DNA of 64,000 bases from DATBQN01 sp963799925. Lineage in GTDB: Bacteria; Acidobacteriota; Thermoanaerobaculia; Multivoradales; UBA5704. A program made the translations under genes and the position numbers. Of the stretch, positions 34,002 to 42,344 are shown one piece after another. Location: contig CAWCYZ010000002.1 of the NCBI GenBank assembly GCA_963799925.1, positions 2,289,347 through 2,353,346 on the forward strand. Direction: 5' to 3'. The number at the start of each line of letters is the position of its first letter. The stretch's first letter is position 1. Under the pieces are notes generated by a model, which saw only the letters and a list, made by a program, of their open reading frames with translations, was not told the DNA's origin and searched no databases.

Positions 34002-37000
34002 AGGGGAAGGTCCACCTGGATGCGCGTGCCGCCTCCCGGCTCGCTCGCGATCTCGAGGCTTCCCCCCAGCTCCGCGGCGCGCCGCTCGAGGCTGCGCAGC
34101 CCCAGGCCGCACCCTGAGACGGCGGCGCGGTCGAAGCCGATCCCGTCGTCCTCCGCCCGCACCCGCAGGCGGTGGCCGTGGCGCTCGAGCGCGATCTCCA
34201 CCCGCGTCGCGCGGCTGTGCTTGACGACGTTGTGGAGGACTTCTTTCAGCAGCAGCCAGAGGTTGCGCCGCACGTCGGGCGCCAGGTGGATGCGCTCGGC
34301 GCCGTCGGGAGCGGTGAGCGCGAACTGGACGCCGTGGCCGCCGAGCAGATCCTCGCCGAAGCGGCGCAGGCGGAGGGTGAGGCCGAGGAGGCTGTCCTGC
34401 TTGGGGTCGATCGACCAGACGATGTCGCCCATCGACTCCATGAGCTGGTGCGCGCCGTCGCCGATCTCGGCCAGGACCTGCTCGACGCGCTCGACGCCGT
34501 GGACCGCGGGCTGGAGCTGGCGCTGCGCCACCGCCGAGAGGATCGAGATGCGCGCCAGGGACGAGCCCATCTCGTCGTGCAGGTCGGTCGCGATGCGCGT
34601 GCGGACGCGCTCGAGGGCGAGGGCGCGGACGAGGCGGGCGCGGTGGGCGCCGTAGGCCGCCGCGGCGAGGGTGGCGGCGAGGAGCGCGACGAACCAGGGG
34701 CGCCGCCAGAGCGGCGGCTCGACCTCCAGCTCGACCGCCGCCGGCTCGCGGCTCGCCGCTCCCCCCGGCGCGACCGCCACCACCTCGAAGCGATAATGCC
34801 CCGGCGGCAAGGCGTCGTAGCGCAGGTGGCGCTCGGCAGAGGGCGGGCTCCACTCGGGCCGCAGGCCGAGGAGGCGAAAGCGGTAGCGCAGCTGGTCGCC
34901 GGCGTCGAGGTCGACGCCGAGGAACGAGATGTCGAGTGAGTGGATGCCCGGCGCGAGGGTGAGCGGCGGCGTGGCGGCGACGCCCGGCTCGCCGGCCAGG
35001 CGCGGCACGCCGTCGACGGCGAGCCCGGAGAGGAGGATGCGCGGCGGCGCGCCCGGCCGCTGCGCCGTCCGCGGGTCGAGGCGGGCGAGGCCCATGGCGG
35101 TGCCGAACCAGAGGGCGCCGTCGACCGCGCGGTAGGCGGTGACGATCGGGCCCTGCGGCAGCCCCTCGCCGACCGTGAAGCGCACCGTGCGGCCGCTCCG
35201 CGGGTCGTAGCGGTCGACCCCGCGGATGCTGCCGAAGTAGAGCCGGCCGAGGTCGTCCTCGACGATGGTGAGCACGGTGTCGCTCGCCAGGCCGTCGCGC
35301 GTCGTCATGCGGGTGAAGCGCGGCTCCGCCGCGGCGGGGTCGTCGATGCGCGTCACCCCGTCGCGCGAGGAGGCCACCCAGAGCCGGCCGCGCCGGTCGG
35401 TATGGAGCGCGTGCTCGAAGATGCCCGGCGCTCCCTGCTGCAGGCTGAAGAAGCGCAGGCGGCCCCCCCGCAGCCTGGCGAGGCCGCCGTTGTAGAAGCC
35501 GATCCAGAGGTCGCCGGCCGCGTCCTCGGCGAAGGCGCTGGGGCAGCTCGGAGGCAGCCCGTCCGCCAGCCGGAAGTGCTCGAAGCGCCCGAGCGCGCGG
35601 CGGAAGCAGGAGAGCACGACCTCCTCGGCGGGCCGGTGCGGCCGCAGGGTCCACTGCGGGAACCCGGCGACCCAGACGTCGCCGGCGCGATCGATATAAA
35701 TGCGGAAGACCTCGGCGTTGATGCCGTCCTTTTCGCCGTAGATGGCGAGCGGCGGCGTCCGCGGCAGCCGCTCGAGCGGCACGGCGGGGTAGCGCAGCAG
35801 GCCGAAGCCGGTCGCGATCCACCACTCCCCGTCCGGGGCGCGCGCCGCGGTCTGCTGGGTCCCCCAGCCGGCCGCGATCCCCTCCGGGTGCCCGGGCGCG
35901 CGCGGCGCGAAGGCGCGGAAGCGGCCGTGCGCGAAGCGGTGGAGGGGGGAGCCCTGGCTCGGCGAGACGACCAGCGTCTCGCCCGCCTCGCCGGCGAAGA
36001 TCGCGCTGACGGCATTCGCGGTGAGGCCGTCGGCCGTCGAGTAGCGCACCACGCCGCCGGGCGCGAGGCGGCTCAAGCCACGCCCGTTGCTGCCGATCCA
36101 CAGGTTGCCGGCGTGATCCTCGAGGACCGCCGAGACCGGGAACGTGCCGAGCCCCTGCTCCGCGCCCAGCCGCTCGAGCCGCCCGTCCGCGATCCGCCAG
36201 AGGTCCTCGGTGGTGCCCAGGAACACGGCGCGGGAGCCGCGCGACAGGGCGTGAAAATACGGCTCTCGCGAGGCGAGCGGGGGCGGCGACAGGCGGAGCA
36301 CTTCGCCGGGCCGCCGCGGCAGCGCCAGCGGGCCGGGCGCGAGCGACGCCGCCGCCGCGCGCTCCGCGAGCGGCCGGCGGGGCGGCGGGGCGTCCGCCGG
36401 CTCCGGCATCAGCACGAAGACGTTTTTGCCCAGCACCCAGACCCGGCCGTCGCCGTCGACCGCCAGCCCCTGCACCCGCTCCGTCCGCGGATCGCCGGTC
36501 AGCCGGTAGAAGATCGAGCGTCCGGAGGGGAGACGGCGCAGCAGGCCGTAGTAGGTCCCGATCCACAGGCTGCCGTCGGCACCCTCGGCCAGGCCGCCGA
36601 CCTCCATCGGCGTGATGCGGGGGAACGGCAATCCCAGGTCCACCTCGCGGAAGTCGCCCCACGCGCGGCCCGGAGCGTGGACGTAGAGGCGCTGGCCGGC
36701 GCCCACCCACAGCCGCCCGGCGCGGTCCGCGAAGAGAGAGTGGACGAAGCTCGCCTGCGCGTCGCCGCTGAAGCGCACCACGTCGAAGAGCGGCCCCGCG
36801 GCAACGGCCCCCTGCCGCAGGCGGACGAGCCCGTCGCCGGTCCCCGCCCACAGCGCGCCGGCACGGTCTTCGACCAGGGGGTAGACGGCGGGATGCGGCA
36901 GGCCGTCCGGCGCGCCGTAGGAGCGGAAGGTCGAGCCGTCGAAGCGCGACAGGCCGGAGCTGGTCGAGATCCAGAGGAAGCCGCGGCGGTCTTCGAGCAG

Positions 37001-37129
37001 CGCGGTGACGCCGTCGGAAGCCAGGCCGTTGAGGCTCGAATAGGCGCGGAACGCGAGCGTCTCGGCGCGCGCGCCGGCGGCGGAGAAAGACAGCAGGAGC
37101 CAGGCGAGGACGAGCCGCGGTCGCGCCAT
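33995..37129 (-). CDS. Two-component sensor histidine kinase with propeller repeats
   Basis: 1044 residues. A signal peptide is followed by many two-component regulator propeller repeats (for example GLASDGVTALLEDRRGFLWI, LWIGSNGRGLSRLAPGG, LWFGTAMGLARLDP). A Y_Y_Y-type beta domain (LDISFLGVDLDAGDQLRYRF) comes next, then one membrane helix (FVALLAATLAAAAYGAH). The cytoplasmic HisKA_3 domain has the phospho-His in ATDLHDEMGSSLARI, and the HATPase domain has LLKEVLHNVVKHS and GIGFDRAAVSGCGLGLRSLE. The sensor part is periplasmic. It faces the first protease gene across a 140-base divergent region. Confidence 0.93.
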   Translation of the reverse strand: MARPRLVLAWLLLSFSAAGARAETLAFRAYSSLNGLASDGVTALLEDRRGFLWISTSSGLSRFDGSTFRSYGAPDGLPHPAVYPLVEDRAGALWAGTGDGLVRLRQGAVAAGPLFDVVRFSGDAQASFVHSLFADRAGRLWVGAGQRLYVHAPGRAWGDFREVDLGLPFPRITPMEVGGLAEGADGSLWIGTYYGLLRRLPSGRSIFYRLTGDPRTERVQGLAVDGDGRVWVLGKNVFVLMPEPADAPPPRRPLAERAAAASLAPGPLALPRRPGEVLRLSPPPLASREPYFHALSRGSRAVFLGTTEDLWRIADGRLERLGAEQGLGTFPVSAVLEDHAGNLWIGSNGRGLSRLAPGGVVRYSTADGLTANAVSAIFAGEAGETLVVSPSQGSPLHRFAHGRFRAFAPRAPGHPEGIAAGWGTQQTAARAPDGEWWIATGFGLLRYPAVPLERLPRTPPLAIYGEKDGINAEVFRIYIDRAGDVWVAGFPQWTLRPHRPAEEVVLSCFRRALGRFEHFRLADGLPPSCPSAFAEDAAGDLWIGFYNGGLARLRGGRLRFFSLQQGAPGIFEHALHTDRRGRLWVASSRDGVTRIDDPAAAEPRFTRMTTRDGLASDTVLTIVEDDLGRLYFGSIRGVDRYDPRSGRTVRFTVGEGLPQGPIVTAYRAVDGALWFGTAMGLARLDPRTAQRPGAPPRILLSGLAVDGVPRLAGEPGVAATPPLTLAPGIHSLDISFLGVDLDAGDQLRYRFRLLGLRPEWSPPSAERHLRYDALPPGHYRFEVVAVAPGGAASREPAAVELEVEPPLWRRPWFVALLAATLAAAAYGAHRARLVRALALERVRTRIATDLHDEMGSSLARISILSAVAQRQLQPAVHGVERVEQVLAEIGDGAHQLMESMGDIVWSIDPKQDSLLGLTLRLRRFGEDLLGGHGVQFALTAPDGAERIHLAPDVRRNLWLLLKEVLHNVVKHSRATRVEIALERHGHRLRVRAEDDGIGFDRAAVSGCGLGLRSLERRAAELGGSLEIASEPGGGTRIQVDLPLA

Positions 37130-37159
37130 AGTTCGGGAGGGGTCATTCTCCCACGCCGC

Positions 37160-37203
37160 CGCATGGTCATGCGATTTCGCCGGCCTCCCGCCTTGGCTAG
37201 CCT
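37160..37203 (+). promoter_or_regulatory. Site B: CGCATG-GT-CATGCG operator with TAGCCT element, protease 1 promoter
   Basis: The perfect palindrome lies at 37160-37173, followed by ATTTCGCCGG. TAGCCT at 37198-37203 (inside GGCTAGCCTGCG) starts 31.5 bases after the palindrome centre. If TAGCCT is the -10, the site is centred near -43, where class II activators bind. There is no -35 match, as expected for an activator-dependent promoter. The protease start codon is about 60 bases further. Confidence 0.55.
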
Positions 37204-37269
37204 GCGGTCATCCCGGAGCGGGCGCGCCGCCCGCCGGGAGCCGTTCCATAAACTCTAGGGAGAACGAAC

Positions 37270-39477
37270 ATGAGATCCAAACACCGCGCCGCATGGACCG
37301 TGCTGTGGATGACGTTGATTTCGCTGGCGGGCGAGGCCCGGCTCGCCGTCGCCGGCCCCGCGCCGTCGCCCGATGGCCGCGGCGTCGCCGCCCGGTCGGT
37401 GGCGCAGAAGCCGCCCAGCGGAGGGTCGATCGACGACCTGCTGTCGGCGGTCGCCCGCCAGATCCCGGCCTTCGGCGGGATGTACGTCGGCGCGAAGGGA
37501 GAGCTCGAGATCTACCTGGTCGACACGCGGCAGCTCGCGGCGGCCGAGACGGCGATCGCCAGCGTCTTCGGGCGCGACCGCTTCGACATGTCGACCGCGC
37601 GGGCGCGGCTGGCGCAGTACGCCTTCGCCGACCTCAAGGGCTGGCACGACCGGCACCGGCTCTCGACGCTCGCCATCCGTGGCGTGGTCGCGACCAGCAT
37701 CCACAAGTCGAGCAACCGGCTGCGCGTCGCGGTGGCGACGACGGACGTCACGCGCGCCGTGCAGACGGCGCTCGCCAACGCCGGCGTCCCGGCCGCCGCC
37801 GTCGAGATCGTCGTCATGAAGCCGATCTCCCAGTGGGACTCGCTCCTCGACCGCCGCCGGCCGCTCCTCGGCGGCCTGGAGGTCGGCGGCAGCGGCTGCA
37901 CCCTCGGCTTCCTCGCCACGCTGCAAGGCCAGGCCGGCTTCGTCACCTGCTCGCACTGCACCAACGTGCAGGGCGGCGTCGAGGGGACGGTCCTGCACCA
38001 GCCGACGATCTCGGGCGACGACAACCGCATCGGCATCGAGACCGCCGATCCGGCCTATTTCTCCGGCTCCGGCTGTCCGTCGGGGCGGCAGTGCCGCTTC
38101 AGCGATGCCGCGTTCTTCGCCCGCCGCGGCGGGCCGAGCCAGTCGACCCCGCTCGCGACCGCCGCCTTCGGCCACCTGGCCGACGCCGACAGCGCGCTCG
38201 ACATCCTCGCCGAGCTCCAGATCGTCGGCCGCGCCGTGGCGCCGGTCGACGGCGAGCTCATCGCCAAGGTGGGCCGGACGTCGGGCACCACCACCGGGCT
38301 GATCGCCGACACCTGCATGGACCTCAACACCAACGGCACCAACTTCACGCTCCTCTGCCAGGATCTGGTGACGCAGACCGGCAGCACCCGAGGCGGTCCC
38401 GGCGACAGCGGCTCGGCGGTGTTCAGCGAGAGCGCCACCCCGATCTCGAGCCTGCCGCCGGCCACCCTCTACGGCCTGGTGTGGGGCGGCAACGACACCT
38501 CCTTCGGATTCAGCCCGATCTCCGCCATCCAGCAGGAACTCGGGCCGCTGCGGGTCTTCCCCGGCGACCCCGGCGCCAACAGCCCGCCGGAGGTGAAGAT
38601 CCACCAGCCGCTCGCCTTCGCGCACGTCGGGGTCGGCGGCTCGAACTTCGTCGACTTCCAGGCCGACGTCGTCGACTACGAGGGCTGCTGCAGCGACGTG
38701 ACCTGGACGTCCGACAAGGACGGCGTCATCGGCCACGGCACCACGCCGGAGTTCACCTTCCAGAGCCCCGGCACGCGGACGATCACCGTCACCGCGACCG
38801 ACAACGACGGCGCCACGGCGAGCGACGCCATCGAGGTCACCGCCGGCACCAGCCCGCCGAGCGTCTCGATCCTCAAGCCCGCGGCGGCTCAGGTCCTCTA
38901 CACCGGCGTCACCAACGTCTTCTCGGGGACCTCGCTCGATCCCAACGAGCCGTTCTTCTCGATGCCCTGCTCCGACCTCGTCTGGACGAGCTCCCAGGCC
39001 GGCGATCCCTTCCCGGTGACCGGCTGCGACCCGCAGGTCACCTTCCAGACCGTCGGCGTGCGCAACCTCACTCTCACCGGCACCGACTCCCTGGGTCTCG
39101 CCGCCAGCGTCACGATCGGCGTCAGCGTGCAGACCGCGCCGGTGACGAACCCGCCGGCGGTGACGATCACCAACCCACTGGACGACTACCTGCTGCCGGC
39201 CTCGACGGCGGTGACGCTGACCGGCACGGCGCAGGACCCCGCCAACCAGAGCCCGCTCAGCTATCAATGGGTGCTCGTCGACGGCCCGATCCAGACCGTC
39301 CTCGGCACCGGCTCGGTGGCGAGCGGCGGCCAGATCACGCTCTCCTGGAAGCCGAGCGACAACGTCGGCTTCCGCTGCGGCGGCGAGCCGGTGACCCTGG
39401 AGCTCGACGTGACGAACCCCGGCGCCAAGACCGGCAAGGCCACGGTCGACGTCCTGGTCGGCTATCCGCCCTGCTGA
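37270..39477 (+). CDS. Exported chymotrypsin-fold serine protease with Ig-like domains, copy 1
   Basis: 735 residues. A signal peptide ends at LAVAG (about residue 29). A propeptide-like region (30-185) contains GWHDRHRLSTLAIRGVV and KSSNRLRVAVATTDVTRAVQ. The protease domain (about 200-430) has the triad His229 in FVTCSHCTN, Asp279 in CRFSDAAFF and Ser380 in GPGDSGSAVF. Cysteine pairs in CTLGF, SGCPSGRQC, DTC and LLC suggest disulfides. Three Ig/PKD-like domains follow (about 436-525, 530-625, 628-735), ending GYPPC. AGGGAG precedes the ATG. It is closely similar to the gene at 42345 and is probably controlled by the adjacent two-component system. Substrate unknown. Confidence 0.88.
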   Translation: MRSKHRAAWTVLWMTLISLAGEARLAVAGPAPSPDGRGVAARSVAQKPPSGGSIDDLLSAVARQIPAFGGMYVGAKGELEIYLVDTRQLAAAETAIASVFGRDRFDMSTARARLAQYAFADLKGWHDRHRLSTLAIRGVVATSIHKSSNRLRVAVATTDVTRAVQTALANAGVPAAAVEIVVMKPISQWDSLLDRRRPLLGGLEVGGSGCTLGFLATLQGQAGFVTCSHCTNVQGGVEGTVLHQPTISGDDNRIGIETADPAYFSGSGCPSGRQCRFSDAAFFARRGGPSQSTPLATAAFGHLADADSALDILAELQIVGRAVAPVDGELIAKVGRTSGTTTGLIADTCMDLNTNGTNFTLLCQDLVTQTGSTRGGPGDSGSAVFSESATPISSLPPATLYGLVWGGNDTSFGFSPISAIQQELGPLRVFPGDPGANSPPEVKIHQPLAFAHVGVGGSNFVDFQADVVDYEGCCSDVTWTSDKDGVIGHGTTPEFTFQSPGTRTITVTATDNDGATASDAIEVTAGTSPPSVSILKPAAAQVLYTGVTNVFSGTSLDPNEPFFSMPCSDLVWTSSQAGDPFPVTGCDPQVTFQTVGVRNLTLTGTDSLGLAASVTIGVSVQTAPVTNPPAVTITNPLDDYLLPASTAVTLTGTAQDPANQSPLSYQWVLVDGPIQTVLGTGSVASGGQITLSWKPSDNVGFRCGGEPVTLELDVTNPGAKTGKATVDVLVGYPPC

Positions 39478-39654
39478 AGCGGCCGGGATGAGCCGCCGCT
39501 CCGCCGCTCCGCGGATCCGCGGAGCGGCGTCGCCCCACAGCGCCGCTTGTAACGCGAGCGGCTCCTCGCGAGCCAGTACGTCGGGAGGCCGGCATGCCGC
39601 CGGTCTCCCGCCGGACGCTCGAGCTCGTGGCGAGCGTCGACTGGAGACGGCGCG

Positions 39655-40008
39655 ATGACAGATTCCAAGCATTCCAAGAAGCAGCTCCACTCCCTCGACG
39701 AGGCGGTCGGCGTCCTCGCGACGCGGAAGCTCGCCGCGGCGCAGCCGGCCGACCTGGTGGCGCAGTTCAAGAAGCAGGGCATCGGCAGCCTGGACGATCT
39801 CGCCAAGGCGATCGTCGAGCAGGCGGCCGGCGCCGTGCGCGGCAACGCCTATGACCCCGAGGTCTTCCCGGTCTGCTACAAGTTCACCACCGCCCGGCCG
39901 CATTTCGGCGACATCAGCCAGGAGGACCTGCAGCAGCTCGTGGACCTCGTCAAGCCCGGGCTCCCCCAGGGCGGTCCGGCCGGCGGCGGCCAAGTCGGGA
40001 ACGGATAA
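39655..40008 (+). CDS. Unknown 117-residue protein between the two proteases
   Basis: The ATG at 39655 follows GGAGACGG. No signal peptide. A charged helical N-terminal part (MTDSKHSKKQLHSLDEAVGV, VAQFKKQGIGSLDDLAKAIV) leads to a conserved-looking core NAYDPEVFPVCYKFTTARPH, then FGDISQEDLQQLVDLVKP and a Gly-rich tail. It has a single cysteine. I do not recognise the family. Its place between two regulated proteases and directly before a helical-repeat-like gene makes a substrate, inhibitor or peptide-precursor role possible; this is inference only. The 175 bases before it hold GC-rich inverted repeats (CGCCGCTCCGC / GCGGAGCGGCG). Confidence 0.7.
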   Translation: MTDSKHSKKQLHSLDEAVGVLATRKLAAAQPADLVAQFKKQGIGSLDDLAKAIVEQAAGAVRGNAYDPEVFPVCYKFTTARPHFGDISQEDLQQLVDLVKPGLPQGGPAGGGQVGNG

Positions 40009-40139
40009 GCCAGCGACGCGAACCTGGGCGGGGCCGGCCGGTCCGGCGGCCTCCGCCCACCGCCCCGGCTCATCGCGGGGGAGGAGCCGGCCTCGCCCGG
40101 CGCTCCCCTCGGGCGCCGTCTCTTCGACCCGGAGGTCCC

Positions 40140-42082
40140 ATGCCGACCGCAGAGAGCTGTACCCAGGCCATCGACCGCGCCCTCGGCTGGATCCTCGCGC
40201 ACCTCGAGGAGTTCGACCCCTTCCGGCGCGGCGACTCCTTCGAGATCAAGAACGGCCAGAAGGTCGGCGAGATCGCCATCCTCCTCCAGGCCTATGTCGG
40301 GGCGACCGGCGACCGCGACGGCGCCGCGCCGCGCCGCTTCGTCGCGCTGCTCGAATCGGTCTACGCCAACCGCCAGTTCAGCGAGCGCCTGCTCCGCTCG
40401 CCCGCCGAGCTCGTGCTCTTCGCCGAGGCCTATGCCGGCCTCCGCTCGGTGGGCCGCGACGAGCCCGGCCGGCGGGCGCAGCTCGAGCGCGCCTTGGCCG
40501 CCGGGCTGCTGGAGCACAACGAGCGCCTGCCGCACCGCATGATGGACATCGCCTCCTGCCTGGAGGCCGGCGGTTTCGACCATCCCTGGCCCAGCCTCGA
40601 AGAGCTCTACGACCGCTCGATCCTCGGCCGCATTCCGTCGGCGCTCTTCCTCAACGAGGACGGGCTGTACGCCCTGACGCACGTGCTGATGTTCCTCTAC
40701 CGTTTCGGCTGCCGCCCGGCGAGCCTGCCGCCCGGCCAGGTGGCGAGCCTGCGCGGTCTGCTCTCGACGCTGATGATCGTGATGGCCCAGGAGCGGCACT
40801 GGGACCTGCTGGCGGAGATCCTCCTCTGCTGGGAGGCGATCGGCTACCCGCCGGCCGCCGTCTCGGAGCGCTGCTGGGAGGCGCTCCTGGCGCGGCAGGA
40901 CGCGGCGGGCGCTCTCCCCGGCCCGGAGTGGGCCGTGCCGCTCTACGCGGCGGCCGAGGGGCTCGGCAAGGTGAAGCCGGAGGACAGCCTACTTCTCGCA
41001 CTACTACCACACGACGCTCGTCTCGATCATCGCCGTCTGCCTCTGCCGCCGCAACCTCGAGCACGGGCGGCCGCCGCTGGCGCTCCCGGCGAGCGGCGCC
41101 GGCCGCCGAGAGACCGCGCCGGCCGCCGCGTGCGCCGATGCCGCGACGCCGGGCGGAGGGCTGGCTGGCGGACCTCGCCGCGACCGCTCGGCGGCGCGCC
41201 GCGGGTGCGCCGCGACACCCTCTACCATCTCCTGCTCGGCGCTCATCTGGCCGCCGGGGCCGCGGGCCGGCGGAGCGGCGCGGCGGAGCGTGGTCCGCCG
41301 GATCGCCGAGCGGCTGGAGAGGCCCGGGCGTCGACGGAAGCGACGCCGAGACCCCGCCGTTCCTCGCCCTCGCCGCCGCCGGGGTCCTCGCCGCGGCGGG
41401 GCTCGCGCATCCCGCCCTCGACGGGCCCGGCGGCTTCGCCGCCCGCGCCGCCGAGCTGCTCGCCGCGATCCCGGCGGCAGACCCGCTCGAGGACCTGCCG
41501 CTCTCTGACAAGCGCGCGCTGCTCTATGCCCTGGGCCTCCATCCCGCACCGCGCGGCGTCGGCCTCGCGGCGACCCTGGCGTACGCCGGCGCGCTCCCCA
41601 TCGGCATGCCGCCCGAGGTCTTGGAGGAGCTGCTGCAGCGGATCGGCTCCCTCACCGCCTGGGGCACGCGGCCGGTCGATCTCGGGGCGGACGGCCCCTG
41701 GCTCGAGGAGCTGCTGTCGGCCACCGCCATCCGCCTGCTGCGCGGCTACGACCTCGCGACCGCCGCCCGCACGCTGCGCGCCCTCGCCTACCTCGGTCTG
41801 TGCGGCGCGGGATGGCGGCAGGGGATCGACTTCCTCCTCCTCCAGCAGCGCGCCGAGGGCTGCTTCGGGCTCCTCGCCGCCGAGGAGGGCAAGATGAGCG
41901 CGGCGCGGCCCGGATTCGCGCCCGACACCGACCTCTACCTGCTCACCACGGTCGAATGCCTCTGGACCCTGGCCGAGAGCCGCGGCTGGCGCCTCTTCGC
42001 GAGCTTTCGTCCTGCCGGAACCGTCTCCCGCGGCCTGGCGGCCCCCGCCGCGGTCCTCGCCAGCTCCGCCGCGGCCTCTTGA
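40140..42082 (+). pseudogene. Helical-repeat-like unknown protein, broken by about five frameshifts
   Basis: The start MPTAESCTQAIDRALGWILA is clear and the first ~280 residues are intact: FDPFRRGDSFEIKNGQKVGE, LPHRMMDIASCLEAGGFDH, WDLLAEILLCWEAIGYPPAA. Between 40987 and 41335 the frame moves one step at a time (near 40987, 41155, 41205, 41285 and 41330). Fragments YFSHYYHTTLVSIIAVCLCR, EGWLADLAATARRR, VRRDTLYHLLLGAHLAAGAA and SVVRRIAERLER are legible. The C-terminal ~250 residues are intact to ASSAAAS. The joined length is about 647. The repeated amphipathic helices suggest an alpha/alpha toroid or DUF6895-like fold, unproven. It is either decayed or very badly sequenced; the first and last thirds look under selection. 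Confidence 0.55.
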
Positions 42083-42144
42083 TCGGCTATCCGGCTCGTG
42101 ATCGGCTATCCGGCGGCGCGGCCTGCCGTGCACGCCGGCACCGT

Positions 42145-42189
42145 TGCATACTCATGCGATATCGCCGGCCGCACAGCTTCGGCTAGCCT
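42145..42189 (+). promoter_or_regulatory. Site C: TGCATA-CT-CATGCG operator with TAGCCT element
   Basis: A palindrome with two mismatches at 42145-42158, followed by ATATCGCCGG and then GGCTAGCCTGCG. TAGCCT (42184-42189) starts 32.5 bases after the palindrome centre. The whole block matches site B, so the promoter was duplicated with the protease. A tandem GATCGGCTATCCGG pair lies just upstream (about 42080-42115). Confidence 0.5.
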
Positions 42190-42224
42190 GCGCCCCTCTC
42201 CCTCCCGCCCGCCTGCCCGCCGTA

Positions 42225-42268
42225 CCCATGACCATGCGATAGCGGCGCCGCCGCGCCTTTTCTACTCT
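42225..42268 (+). promoter_or_regulatory. Site D: CCCATG-AC-CATGCG operator with TACTCT element, protease 2 promoter
   Basis: A palindrome with one mismatch at 42225-42238, followed by ATAGCGGCG. TACTCT at 42263-42268 begins 31.5 bases from the centre, the same spacing as site B. It lies 77 bases before the protease 2 start, so it is the proximal of two promoters there. Confidence 0.5.
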
Positions 42269-42344
42269 GCGTGAAGAGGCGCCGCCTCTCCTGAACGGGC
42301 ACTCTGCCCGGCGGGAACTTTCCATACCTTGGGGAGGATGAGTC

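Noticed and set aside
39655..42082. Declaring the 117-residue protein a RiPP precursor with its maturation enzyme
   Set aside because: No leader-core pattern, radical-SAM, lanthipeptide or ABC exporter genes are present; position next to proteases alone is not enough.
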